A DNA stretch of 64,000 nt from NCBI GenBank assembly GCA_034509735.1, contig JACGWO010000002.1, forward strand, positions 43,479,702 to 43,543,701. Reading direction: 5' to 3'. Source of the DNA: Sesamum alatum (Eukaryota; Streptophyta; Magnoliopsida; Lamiales; Pedaliaceae). Below are positions 48,401 through 61,188 of the stretch, one piece after another (the stretch's first letter is position 1; each line of letters opens with the position of its first letter). Both the position numbers and the translations under genes were made by a program. The notes beneath the pieces were generated by a model. It was not told where the DNA came from. It saw only the letters and a list, made by a program, of their open reading frames with translations, and did no database searches.

Positions 48401-51400
48401 CAGAGCTATTTGGCTTTTTCTTTACTTGAAGTTATGTTGTTACTTTGACAGATCTCATCCTTTTTTTTCTCTTAGGTGTGTGCATATAAAGACGGAGAAG
48501 TAATTATTGACACTGCTGCTGGGGTGCTTGGCAGATATGATCCTAGACCAGTTCTGCCTGATAGTTTATTCCCAGTTTTTTCAGTATCAAAAGGAATTAC
48601 AGCAGGAATGGTTCACTGGTTGGTTGATAAAGGGTATGCGAAATCTTTAGTGTTTGCATTTTTCATGTGAGGCTTATTCAAGTGATTGGTGCTGTTAGAG
48701 ATCTGTCATTTATCACCTCTATTGAATCATCACCTTTATCTTAACTATATCAGGCGAGTTTGATAATGATTTAGTCTTAGGAACTACTAGAACAGCATAT
48801 CCCTGTATTAAAGAATGGTTAATTCTGGAGAAGGTTAGAGTGTCTCAACGAGTAATTAGATCTTAATAGAAGACTAACCATTTTGTTACTTGAAAAAATA
48901 GTTTTCTCATGTATTATTCCAAGATTCTTTTGGTTGGTTTTATACGGGCCGCAACTCTATAAAACTACAAATACTATTTGATTTTATTTTATTTTTGAAA
49001 AAAAGTGCTTTATATGATCAGTTTGTTATTTGGTTGAAATGTTTTGAGAAGATCCCCTCAGGGAATGCGTGAAAATGAAAATGCGTCTGGATTAGGGTGT
49101 CGCAAAGTTAAGTCACTTTTGAGTTTAAATTGATCAGACAGGTTATAGACATTTCATTTTGATAAAACATGCTAAGTTTGCGTTTTTCAGATGTTAAAGT
49201 GTTTTATGGAAATAGTGAGTAGGCTTTAAAAAATAAGCTGTATTCTTTGTAATACTGTTGAGAAAAATAGGGTGCAAGTTCCGAAAGGATCATCTTTTAG
49301 ACCTTTTTTCTTAAAACGATTTTAGAAAATAAGCAAAACAAACACAGCGAGGATTGGAAAGGTGGAAATGTGGAAAAGGAAAACAGGCATACTTTTAATA
49401 TCACTTGTTGCATGGTCAGTGCATGTTCACTTCTTTCTTACTAGGATTCACCAGTCCTGATGCATTTGCCCGTATCACTGGTTCATGCTGAATGCTCCTC
49501 TCTGTCGACAAGCATCATTTCTATTGCTCCAATTAATTTAGATTATTTCGCTGATTTTATTTGAAAAAGCTAAATTTCTTATGATGTTCAGTAAATTATA
49601 TTTTTTTAGCATTAAAAACTGTCAATTACTATCATTATGTCTCAATTAGTTTCCATCTTTTATTGTCACTATATGTAGAATGAGGTTTTATCAGCTAAAG
49701 ATGACTGGATAACATGGTTGGAAGTTGCCTTAGCAGCTATCCTAGAAGATTAATATTTGTCCTTATAAGTAACTCGGTTTAAAATGGAGATTTAATGTTA
49801 ACTGTCTGAAATTTATGTGGCAGGAAGCTGAAGCTTGAGGAGAAAGTTGGAAATATTTGGCCAGAATTTGAATCCAATGGGAAAGACAAAATAAGGGTAA
49901 TACTTTGGGCTCCCAAGTCCCAGATAATTTTTCCTGCTGCTGTAGAAATAGTTAATCTTTTTTGCGAAATCTGTAGTTTAGACCACACCAGAAACGAGAT
50001 ATTTACAAAAAATGTAGCTATTGAAGTACTTAAATCTGTTTATTGACAAGAATATAGCCTGGAAGTTGCAGTTTCATAATTCAAGAGATTGTATTGGGGT
50101 TCAGTGCAATTATCGAAGTATTCCCAACTGAAGCAATTAGGATTCCTAATTTATGTTATTATCTACACTGTTCCATTATGCCATCTTTTATTCGTTTATT
50201 CTGCTCTAGGTTCATCATGTGCTTAATCACACATCTGGTTTGCACAACGCCTTGGCCAGCCTTACACGTGAAAACCCTCTACTTATGACTGATTGGGATG
50301 CATGTTTAAATTTCATTGCGGAGATGGCCCCAGAGACTGAACCTGGCCGTGAGCAGCTATACCATTATTTATCTTTTGGTTGGTTGTGTGGCGGGATTAT
50401 TGAGGTATCAAATATTTTACTCTTTCATAATGACAGAAATGGTTTAGGTTGAGGCTTTCAAATGGAGAATTTTCCTGATATGTCTCGTTTGGAGATTACC
50501 CAAAGCATGTGATGTTTCTTTCTTTTCTTTCTTCTTTTCCTTTCGTCTACTTTCTTTTTGATTTGTTTGGTTAAGTTATTTTGGTAAAGTGGTGAAGTGC
50601 AGAAATCTTCCTGTTAAACAATTCTATGTTTTGTGGTGTTCGTTTGACTTTTGTGCAAACCAAAACTTTCTGTGTGAATCACCCCCTAATTTAAGGCTCA
50701 AATAGATAAAGTGTTAGAAGATTTGGAAACAATTTGGTCCAGATGTACCATTTTTCTCTTCTTCTGAAAGAAGTACTTTTCTTACGTCTGTTTAAGATTC
50801 ATCCTCTCTGTAGAGAAACTAAAGAAATCGATGTTCTAAAATGGAAATCCTGCATGGCAAGAATGAATCAATCAATTTGCATTGCAAATCAATATTAGGC
50901 TGTGCGCCACTAAGTTGTGTTAGTAGGTTTGCGCAACTATGAAGTTTCATTGGGGGGGCGGGGTGAGGCCTTTCTCCCCCTCACCCTCCCTTCCCTCTTC
51001 TTCCCTAAAAGAAGCTAGGCCACACAAGGAAGAAACTTTTGCATGCTTGTTTTACATGCGCGGTTAGGAAGTGCTGAGGCATAGCATAATTCAACCACTA
51101 TGTAACTTTTGACCCATAGTCTCTCATGTTCTTTTGTTGTACAACAGCATGCGTCGAGGAAGAAATTTCAGGAGATCCTTGAAGAAGCATTCATTCGCCC
51201 TCTTAATATAGATGGCGAGCTATACATTGGAATCCCTCCAGGCATGTTTTAGCTCTTCATCAATTAGCTTTTCCACTCACGATCTCGTTTGTGCTGCTTT
51301 ATCGAGTTTATGCTAGAGATAATTCATCCATTTATTGCACTTAAAGTTACTGATTTTTGCAAAACACGAAGGGGAAGAAATAGAAAAAAATTTGTCATCC

Positions 51401-52553
51401 TTTCATTATTCTTTTACTTGGGCTGGCAGCTGAGGTCTTCACCATGTTAAGGTCTAGACTGATAAGGAAAATGTAACAAAGATGCCTGACCAAGTAGATT
51501 CCATTTTTTGCTATTAGGTAGTTGCACAAGTCTGTCTGTATAAGGTTAAGATTTCGAGCTTCTGATCAAGTTGGTTTCTTCGCTCCACTGGGGGTGTGTT
51601 AGTAACACCTCTTTTTCCAAAATCATGATGATCATGATATTAAGTTTCACTCATTCATCGTCCTTTTGGTATGGCCTCACTGTCATTTATTTCTCCTAGG
51701 TGTGGAATCTCGGCTTGCAACTCTTACGTCCGATTTGGATGACATCAAGAAACTCTCTGAGGCCAGTGGCCGCCCAGGCCTCCCATCCAGCTTCCAGCTA
51801 CAAGATGTCTCCCAAATGGCGGCGACTCTTCCTGCCTTATTTAACACACTTCATGCCCGTCGTGCCATAATACCTGCTGCGAATGGACATTGCTCGGCCC
51901 GTGCTCTTGCCCGCTATTATGCAGCTCTAGTGGATCAAGGTGCCATTCCACCCCCACATTCTTCTTCCACCCAGCCCCAGTTGGGAAGCCATCCGCACAT
52001 CCCTGAGTTTCAATCTCAAAAGCCCACCAAGAAACAAAAAGGTTCCAAGCATGCACATAATACTGACCGTTCCAACAGTAGTAACTCAAGCAGAGAGGAT
52101 AGCGGCAAAACCTACACTGGAATTCCGACCGATGATAGTAACTGCAATGGCACCATTTCTGTAGCTATAGATGGTTCTGACAATGACCGAAAAAGCGTTA
52201 AACTTTTTTCAAACAGTAGAATTCATGATGCCTTCATGGGAGTTGGAGAATACGAGAATTTGACACTTCCGGGAGGGCAGTTTGGGCTCGGCTTTAAGAG
52301 ATCTTACTCAGAGGATGGTAATTTGGTCGGGTTTGGGCATTCGGGCATGGGCGGCTCGACCGGATACTGCGACATAAAACACAGATTCGCCATTGCTGTG
52401 ACTCTGAACAAAATGAACTTTGGAGGTGTGACTGCAAAGGTGATGCAGTTAGTCTGCTCAGAACTCAATATTCCATTGCCAGCTGATTTTTACAGATTTA
52501 CAGAGAGGATTAATGATGATGAGTCAAACGTAGTTAGGCCTTTGATTAATTGA
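42432..52553 (+). CDS. ABC1/UbiB atypical kinase fused to serine beta-lactamase-like domain (ABC1K family, 18 exons)
   Basis: Exons: 42432-42506, 42651-42878, 43987-44073, 44641-44730, 44825-44951, 45036-45133, 46328-46496, 46639-46760, 46991-47119, 47197-47295, 47391-47448, 47531-47606, 47677-47806, 48476-48633, 49824-49896, 50210-50404, 51148-51241 and 51700-52553. They total 2862 nt, 953 residues. The N-terminal half is an ABC1K/UbiB kinase: KLGQ at 67-70, ATASIAQVHRA at 127-137 (Ala-rich loop variant), K148 in VVVKVQH, catalytic GDPHPGN with D288, and DFG at 308-310. The C-terminal half resembles LACTB/class C hydrolases: SVSK (S532-K535), HVLNHTSGL at 576-584, Y626-L-S at the usual YxN site, and HSG at 883-885. 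An inserted low-complexity Ser/Lys-rich stretch (about 760-830) precedes the last motif. It matches At5g24810. Intron 17 starts with GC. The substrate of either domain is unknown. Confidence 0.95.
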
Positions 52554-52839
52554 TACGAAACCTTAAATTTTTCCTGCCCTTTTTGGTTTTGTAACCACAC
52601 AATAGTAATGGATACATGCTCTCCAACTACATAGTTTCTCGAATTACTTGTATATTTACGCAATAATTCAGAAATACTTTTCCAATTAATCTGTTATTTT
52701 TTCTTCTTGTTTCCTTTTTCTTTTTCGGTTTCAGCATTGCATGTTTAAGGAGGAACTGAAACTTATGTACTATTTTAGATTTTTTAACTCCAGAACAAAA
52801 TTTCACAATAGGCATCTTGCATTGTTATCATGGTCAGTT

Positions 52840-53126
52840 GGGAAAATTGCACTTTTGTCCCACACGATAGGTGTTATTGCATTTTTGGTCTCACAGTTTA
52901 TGAATTTAGCACATTTGGTCCCATCGAATAAAAGGCCGTAACATTTTTCGTCTCATAAGATTAAAAATTGTGGCACATTTGATTTCATAGGATAAAAAAT
53001 TATAGCATTTGCAGTCTCAAATGCTATACTATTTTAGCCTATGGGACTAAATGTGCTAAATTCGTAAAATGTGGAATTAAAAGTGTAACACCCTCAGTCG
53101 CGTGAAACGAAAAGTGAAATTTCCCC
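52840..53126. mobile_element. Foldback MITE-like element (M8)
   Basis: The left arm starts 'gggaaaattgcacttttgtc' and contains 'aatttagcacatttggtccc'. The right arm carries 'gggactaaatgtgctaaatt' and ends 'aaaagtgaaatttcccc'. It is a near-complete inverted repeat of about 287 bp with no coding capacity. It lies between the two convergent 3' ends of ABC1K and CRY3. Confidence 0.75.
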
Positions 53127-53599
53127 GTGTCAATCTGGATGTTTCAATAAGATTAGAGGTGTCTAATACTTTTCTGTGCTTTGTCTTTGCAGAGGTTTTT
53201 ACCTAAAGATGACCAACTCTTCTGCACTCATTCATTCTCACAATCATGGATTTATTTCTCTCATAATGGAATTACAATGCCCAGAAAAACCAAGTTCATG
53301 CCAATTTGCATGTAAGAAAATCTAAATCAATCTTCTCCGGGAAACTATCATCTTAAATCCTTTCACTTTGCATCCAAGTCATTTTCCTCTTCATGTGTTG
53401 CTTGTGATCGGTACAACGCTGCAGCTAAGCCCCAGAACTCAGGCAGAAATTCGAACCGAAACCGTTTGAGCAGGCTTCTTACAGACACAACCTGTAGCAA
53501 AAACACGAGAAAAATTCAGAAACCCTCTGCCAGAACTACTCCAACGGAAGTAACTAGTTCGTCATTCACCTGCCGGAAACTCATTTGTCGTGCAGCAAG

Positions 53600-56500
53600 C
53601 TATTGAAACCTATTCCCTTTACGGCTCATCCATTTCTCTTCTGTTGCAGTTCTTCTATTTCCTGGGGCTGTCAGCCTGTTACTCGTTGGTTTAGTATTTC
53701 CGAACTTGAGGGCCACAATTGGCTTGATGTATGACATTCCAGGAGAATGTCGTTTCTGTTTTGGCAGTGCTCTTAACTGAGGCAACCAGTACGCCACGAA
53801 CTCGCCATCAGGATCGTAGTTTTGGGCCTGAATTCACTCACATAGGCTTAACATAGTAAGACAGATGAGAAACTTTATAATCTAAGTATGAATGAAGATA
53901 GTAGAAGCTGACATACTTGCTTTGGAATGCTGAAATAACGGTCCTCTCTCGGGTCGTTCCCAATGCCTAGGAAAAGAAGACAGACCATGTTATCATGTGA
54001 ATGATAGATCGTCCTTCCAAACAAAACTATATCGGGACAAGGTATCGTTCAAGGACATGTTACTCAAAGCCGTCACTCTACAAGTAACAGGGACAAATCT
54101 GTGCTCAAAATGCATCGTGGGAATTACCTGCACCGTAGGTCCAATTTCCATAATTGGAACAAGGATCATAATCCAAAAGACACGTCTCAAACCACTCAGC
54201 TCCCATTCGCCAGTCAATCCCCATATCTCGAACAAGAAACGAACATACAATCTGTCAAAATAATACTAAATATAATTAACTGAAAAGCCACAATAATCTT
54301 GACTGATCTCATTTAGCTTTCATATATTTTGAGGTGACAGACAATAACTTTAGTTTCACCTGTCTCCCACGATTTGACATGAAGCCAGTGGTAGATAATT
54401 CTTTCATATTCGCATCAACTAAAGGGTACCTAATAGTAGGAAGTACTAAATCAATCAACACAGACCTTAAAAGTTTTGATAATAGCATTCTGTTCTTGTT
54501 TCCTCTCTTGAGTAGGAATTTGACAACAAATGCAAGATCAAGGATATATGAGAATTTAATGAAATTAAACGCCCCCGACACTTTACCCCGTCCGTCCATC
54601 TCTCCAGGCATCAAAGAGTGCTTGGTCTTGGCTCCAATTAGTCTTTACTTTTCGAGGACCTCCTGAAAGGACAAAGATACTGCATTTAAGGAAAGTAGGT
54701 GTCTGAAAGTATCTGATACATACAACAATGGGAGTTGTTAGGACATTTTTGTCAGAGTTTGCTTTGATCCATGTGTTGCATTCTAAGTACGTCATATACG
54801 ACCTTGGAATAGTTAATTTCATTAAAATTTACCTGCATGAAAAAGAGAGTTCCCTTGCTTGATCGATAGGAATTTGAAGTAGTCCCTCCATATAAGTTCA
54901 AACAACACCCTGCATTACAATAGTAGCTTTTCAGGGATAGGCTGTCATATAATTTGGTAAAAATATCTACCTTAAATATTAGAGGCTCTCCATTTCTTGA
55001 ATTGTAATCAAGAAATGAACAGCTCGACTTCATCCTCGAGGTCAAAACGAACTTTTACAATTTGGTTAAATAACGTCTGTAAATTTCCGTTAGTTGTTTA
55101 CAGTATGTACATCCCATTACCGAAGCAGAGGGATATCATAAGTTATGTGCATTTGAACCGTATCATACCAGTATGTAGAATCATTTGCTTCTCTCTGTTT
55201 TTCATATCTCTTAACCTAAACAAGTAATCATATTGCCAACCATCAGTATCTTCACTGCTATAATACTGCAATTTGGCGTCGCATAAGGAGGAAAAATGTG
55301 AAACTAAGTAGCATTATACCTCCTCATAAATGAAACGAGGTGAAAGGCTTCCAGAGGCAAGCCAAGGAGAAAATTTTGTTGAGTAGTCGGGTCCTAACAT
55401 TCCATTTCGGGTCACTTTATATGTCCTCAAGAGATCCTACAAAAGTATAAAAACAAAAAAATGTCGTCAAATGATTCATTTCTCAAGATTTCTAAATGGT
55501 TCGAAACTTGTATCCTCAAACCAAATCATTATTATTAATCTTTATCTCCACATCCAAGAAAAGAAGGATAGTTTGTTGTTTCTGGTCATTATCATGCAGT
55601 CATTATTTTTCAGGGATATGGAAGAATTAGGTACATCAACATCCTACATATTCTAATCCTAAATGTATTTGCTGTTATAGGTAGTGTCCTATCAGCAAAT
55701 TTTACTACTTAGGAAGAACAGATGAAAAGAATAAAGTCCCCGACTTCTCATTACATGATAAAACTGTATCAAAATACTTTTACTACAGCATATGCATACG
55801 TATATTCTTTTTGTTCCACCCTGTGAATACATTAGAAGCAGCTTTCTAAAATTCTTATGCTCTTAACTATGGAAATAGTTATCCTCACGAGTTTCAGATT
55901 TTCGGTAACTGAAAAAAAACACAAGAAAAGGTTCTTGCCTTCTTCCAGAAATACTCATGTACTCGACTCAGTGCTGCACTTTCACCCCCCACAAATGCCA
56001 TTCCTTTGCTTACCTGCACCAAAAGATACGAACACGAGCAAACTTTTCGCCCCATTAACCAAGTGAAATCTGCACTTAATTTACTTATATTTACACATAT
56101 GCACGAACGTGCCTTCTCCTGCTGAAGACCAAGCGAAGAAATCTCTGGAACCCGTCCCCAGTCTTCAACATGTGGAGCAGGACCAAGTGATGCTGGGACC
56201 TTAATGCAACTCCGTATCACAGACTTCGCCTCTACCGACTGTTATATTTGATCATCAGAGTGTTGGTATAGAAACATTATATTTGAACTAATCGAACTCC
56301 AAAGAGACTAAAAGTACCTTACGAAATTGAGTATAAACATCCGGTAAGGACGTGCAACTGAACGGAAGGTCATCAATATGGTACATACTACATCCCCAAA
56401 TCAATTCCAATTTAGTACCATTAGTGGGATTGAACTTAGTGGACACACCTTCTGCTGATGACAGAATAACTTCCTGCAAATTCTTGGAAACTAATCTCTC

Positions 56501-57341
56501 GACATTCAGCTCCTCGCTACACGTTTCTTTCTGGGCATAGACCTGTCATTTAGACCAGGAAATTCCTGCTTATAGCTAACTCCGAAAATGCTAAAAGAAT
56601 CAACTGAAACCATAAGAAACAAATTCAAATAAAGTTTCTTAACAGTGTGGACGCCGTATGCTTTTACAAGAGAAGGGAGAATTTGCTCTGGTTTCCCATG
56701 CTGTATTAAAAGGTTGAGACCCCTCTTCATCAAACTTCTTTTTAAGTCAATCAAACACTCTATCAGAAACTCTGCTCTCAGAGCTGCCATAGAAGAATGA
56801 ATAGAAGGATTCCAAATCAAACTCCACGGAATTATAATTACAAATTTACAACCCACTTAAGACAGGAAAAGAGCAGATCACAGAAGTACAATGATGAAGT
56901 AATTTCTTGGAAAAGAACAATGAAAATCTAGCATATACCTCCAGTTTTAGGGAAACCAAAGTAATGGGTAGTCCCAAAGAGTCTTGGATCGAGACAAAAC
57001 ACGGGCAAGACAGCCTCGGATGAAGCCCAAGCCTTGAACAAAACCTCGTTGTCCAAGATCCTCAAATCATTCCTGAACCAAACAATGGCGACCCCTTTCC
57101 CTTTCCTCTGGGGCACCCCATCAAAAGTGTACCTCGTCAGCGTCTGCTCTGCTACCCGCTCCATTTCCTCCGACCCGGAACCCGGAACTCGGGCCACTGT
57201 CTGCGCAGCTCTAGCTGCATTGGAAGACTGCATCTTGTCGGGAAAAGGGAGCAGAAATTTCGGACACAGTGAGATTCTTGTCAAGGAAAGAAGAGGGTTT
57301 ATCGTGGGACGACGTGAAATGACGGTGAAATTGTGGATCAT
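53600..57341 (-). CDS. CRY3: Cryptochrome DASH, organellar (13 exons)
   Basis: Exons: 57341-56939, 56783-56644, 56542-56318, 56238-56113, 56013-55939, 55436-55320, 55215-55169, 54909-54833, 54662-54587, 54429-54360, 54251-54128, 53966-53917 and 53827-53600. They total 1758 nt, 585 residues, similar to Arabidopsis CRY3. CRY-DASH proteins bind FAD and a folate antenna and repair cyclobutane dimers, mainly in single-stranded DNA, in plastids and mitochondria. A Ser/Arg-rich presequence (about 1-45) is followed by the photolyase alpha/beta domain from [10 protein letters not shown] (about 85). The FAD-binding half has [60 protein letters not shown] and [20 protein letters not shown]. Introns 4 (AAG|GCACGT) and 5 (AAG|GCAAGA) begin with GC. 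All motifs are intact. Confidence 0.96.
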
Positions 57342-57427
57342 GGCGTTTTCGATTTCTTCGTACTTTTGTTTGTAGAGTTTACAGGTAGTTAGGAGGGGGG
57401 TTGGTCGTTATTAGCAGTTGGGAAGTT

Positions 57428-57462
57428 GACACGTGGGTGCTGGATCCAACGCTGACGTGGCG
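57428..57462 (-). promoter_or_regulatory. G-box / ACGT elements upstream of CRY3
   Basis: A perfect palindromic G-box CACGTG lies at 57430-57435 and a TGACGTGG element at 57453-57460, about 90-120 bp upstream of the CRY3 ATG. In plants these bind bZIP (HY5-type) and bHLH (PIF-type) regulators, so light regulation is plausible. The site assignment is by motif only. Confidence 0.5.
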
Positions 57463-57469
57463 GCTTGGT

Positions 57470-59290
57470 AGCCAGGGAGGGTTAAGGTTGTGTTTAGGCA
57501 ACTTTGTTTCAAGTTTTTAATGCAAGTAGGGTAGAGATAATGCCAAAGCAATTTTCATAGAAAACTTAAATCATGTATTGACAACTATGCCCCTTGCTTG
57601 TAGGGATATAATAGTCATTTAAAGACTTGATAAAGTTAGTTTCAAACATTAAAGTTATGTTTACTTCCACCTGCTAAATCTGATAAATGTGCCAACCAAA
57701 GCCAATAAAGCATTTACAATAAAATTAAGTGCCCCGCGATAATTGTAGAAGGTCCGTCAATTACAATATGGACAAGAAGGATTGGATTGTAGTATGTGAG
57801 TCCTACACCTCTCTTGTACTAGCTTTTTTTTTCATTATTGTCCTCATTCACCCTTACGAATTGACGCAATTATTCAAGTTTACATTTTAAATTACAGCTA
57901 GACATCCTGCCTTATAATAAATGTGCTGACACCATTTCTTCCAATACCAGGCAAGTTCTTATCTCAATCACTTTTTCATTATCGTCTTCCTATGAAAGTA
58001 GTGAAATCAAGAAGAAAAGAGAACACAAGTTAGTGTCGAATAACTTATTGGGAGAACAAAAAAAGACATTAAAACAACCTCAGACGAAGGGGGTTGGGGA
58101 TGCTCCACAGTATTAACCTCACATTCCAACGACAACAGATCAGTCTCTTGGTGCAAAACGTCGGAGTGTTAGATTCTCCATAGTATTATAAGAAGGTAGT
58201 CACAAACTAGCTATTTTTATTAAAAAAAAATGGAAAGCAGATATAAATGGAAAGCACTTATCTTTCTGGTATTTTATCATCTTCCAACTAACAATCTTAG
58301 TTTCCATCTACAAAAACGGAAAGCACCTGACAGAAAAGGGGTCCAATATGGTATTTTATTATCTTCCGACTAATAATTCTTAGTTTTCGTTCTTGTACCG
58401 TTTTGTATGTAAAGATTCAAATTTTTAGGTAATGATAATATTAGTGTGGTTTAGAAGTAGCATTTTTCTTACTCTCTCCTTAACATTGTTTTCTTTGTTT
58501 AACTGGTATATTTTTATGTGGATTATTATACATTGTAACCCTGGCAGCATAAAGATTCACTTTTTTTTCTTAATCGTCTTGTATGTAAAGATTCACTTTG
58601 TTTAACTGGTATATTTTGGCAACAGAAGGTCTGATCGCGCTCAACGATGATGATTGTAATGTAAGCAACTACACTTTAAGATATTTGTTTTGAGTAGTTT
58701 GGAAGATGGAGGAGAGGGGAGGCGAAACACTTCAGGCTCAAACATTGTTATTCTTCTATCTTGAAGAATGCAAAAATTGTGGGCAACCATCATGTCTAAC
58801 TTATGGGCAAAAATGTAACTTTGGATTTAGTTCTTTATAAAATATAAGAATGTAAAAAAATATCCGATAGTCCAACCGTGTTGTCCCCAATAGTGTATGC
58901 ACAGTAAACAAATTGTGCAATAATCCAATCCATGTTAATACAACAGATAGTGTGGAGTTAATATAATAGAGGTTAATCCAATAGGAACTGATAAACATGA
59001 CCTAAGAATCTTACACGCTATATCTGACTAATTGGCTGATTCAAAATAACAACCAATGAGTCATTTGACATTTATACGATCATTAAATCATATTTCGAAT
59101 TTGATCGTCAAAATACTTTTATTTGGGGACGATTCCAACACTTTTGATATTTGTGTTGATTTCAAGTTTATTATCTATACTTATCGAGGACAGTATATCA
59201 ACTACATTACCTCAATTTGAATTCATTGCTAAACATATTAAAATTATTGAAGGAATCCCACCTTTTTATTCAAGGTGCACAATAAACCAA
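57470..59290. other. Intergenic stretch with short degenerate repeats
   Basis: Short sequence blocks recur, for example 'tgtatgtaaagattca' near 58406 and 58581, and 'aactggtatattttt/ttgg' near 58501 and 58605. A tract at 58078-58170, read on the minus strand, looks like an exon (it contains QETDLLSLECEVNTVEHPQP). It has no clear splice partner and no recognised family. No gene is called. Confidence 0.4.
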
Positions 59291-59294
59291 GCCA

Positions 59295-60050
59295 GCCCAA
59301 GATCGGTATGGAACAACTTGAAAAAGCCTGCTTAGGATCGGCCCAATACTTTTCATAGATAGTCCTAATGTGGTCCTATCCTTTAAATATGCCCCAATTG
59401 GATCCATCTTTGGATTGTGGTCCAGCCCATGAATTGACCCGAACTAGGCCCCACTGGGATCGGACCAAGCATGTTTGAGCATATTTTTATTATTATTATT
59501 ATTTTTATGAAATTTGAGGTATTCTTTAGAACAATTACTTCAATTTATGATTGTCTGATGAATTCGATAAATAATAAATTAAATCTTACAAAATATTATA
59601 ACTAGAAAAAAATGTAGTTAAAACTACATCATGAATTTGAATAATAATTTGACTAACAAGCTTACAATAATAAACTTAGGTAATAACTAGCTCAAAAGTA
59701 CTTAAAATAAAATTTAAAAAAAATAAAAAAAACAAGTATTAATAAATTAATATACTAGAAATTAGAAATAAAATAATAAAGATAAAAGTTAGAGTTTCAA
59801 AAGTTTAAAGAACCTACTAGTATAGTTAACCTAAAAAATAAAATACAAATAATCTCATATATTATTAAACCAAAAAAAAAATAAAAATCCACCCACTAAC
59901 TTTGATTGGTAGGGCCGATCCAAGACTAGGCGGTTCTGGGCAACTGAACTGGGCCAATCCCAAGTATTAATACTTGGAACCAACCTAGGACCAAGCTCGT
60001 TGCAGCCTTGACCGGCCTGCTTTTTTAAGTGGGCCAGTCCGATCTTGGGC
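59295..60050. mobile_element. Large foldback element, probably non-autonomous hAT-like
   Basis: The left end 'gccagcccaagatcgg' and the right end 'ccgatcttgggc' are inverted copies. The complementarity continues over 'aacttgaaaaagcctgc' and its inverse near 60018-60030. The roughly 600-bp AT-rich interior has no coding capacity. Superfamily is suggested only by the GGCC-rich termini. Confidence 0.5.
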
Positions 60051-60856
60051 ATTTTATATTATTTTTCCTTATATTATTGTCTTTTTGTTTTGACATTTTA
60101 ATGATATACATTAATTAATAACTTAAAAGGGCTTGTTTATTATGCTCTACTAGGCTGGATATCCACCCTTTTCCAGGCGAGTGGCCCGTTTATAAAATAT
60201 TTTAGCGGCTCGGGAAAAACCCTTACGGCCCAGTATTGGTCTACATTTTGCCCAGATTTAAATCTTGCCCATCTAGTGGGATTCTTGTTTCACATCACCA
60301 TTTTGCCCACAACTTTGGTCCACAAAATGTCCATTATGGTGCGAGTTGATCACGACAAGATGTTTTGTCTTATTTGTGAGCAAATAAATAAAATTACTTT
60401 GTAATCCTCGTGGATTAATGTGCTAGTAAACTTGTTTAATTATAATCGCTATCATTATTCAATATAAAGTAAACATGACATAGTTTAACAAATCCCAACT
60501 AATGCATGAAGCAATTCCAATTCTACCCGACACTCGTTAATCGACTAGTAAATAAGACCTAAGTATTAAATTTAGGTGAAAGCAACAATTTATCAACTAG
60601 CACGGGCTACCTAGTTGTTAGGAATGCCAAATATATTGTTCGATTCATCAGTCTAATAAAAAAGTGTTCCTATAGATAAAAAAGAATAAAAAATAATAGG
60701 TCAAGCTATGAAAAATAATTAATATTTTTAACAAAAATAGATATGTTTTCATTTGGCAAAAGAAAAATGTGGTACACACCTACGGCTTATTTATTATATT
60801 AATATTAAGAAAAAAATAACAAAAATAATTATAATATATAGTAAATAACAATAACG

Positions 60857-60939
60857 GTGCAAGTCGAACTCTTTGAGTTTGACTTTACCAATTTTTTTTT
60901 TTATGGTAAATGTGAAGTCGAACTCTCTGAGTTCGACTT
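60857..60939. repeat. Paired hairpins inside the left MULE end
   Basis: There is a perfect 11-bp stem with a 3-base loop at 60915-60939 (AAGTCGAACTC / GAGTTCGACTT). An imperfect copy lies at about 60860-60884. They lie next to poly-T tracts. The 'gcaagtc' at the TIR edge is the start of the first copy. Confidence 0.7.
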
Positions 60940-61188
60940 TTCTTTTTTTTTTTTTTTATAAATTTAATATTACTTATATTAACTTATTAACATAATATTA
61001 TATTATATAACTAATATAATATTTACGTATATTTACTAATATTATAACCATTTTTATTTTAACTAATAATTTAAATTTACAATCAAAAAATATATATTAA
61101 CACAAAAACAAAATTATAGTTACATCATAAAAATTATATTTGAACCAAAAAATAAAATTCAAAAAATTAATTATAATAATTACAATTC

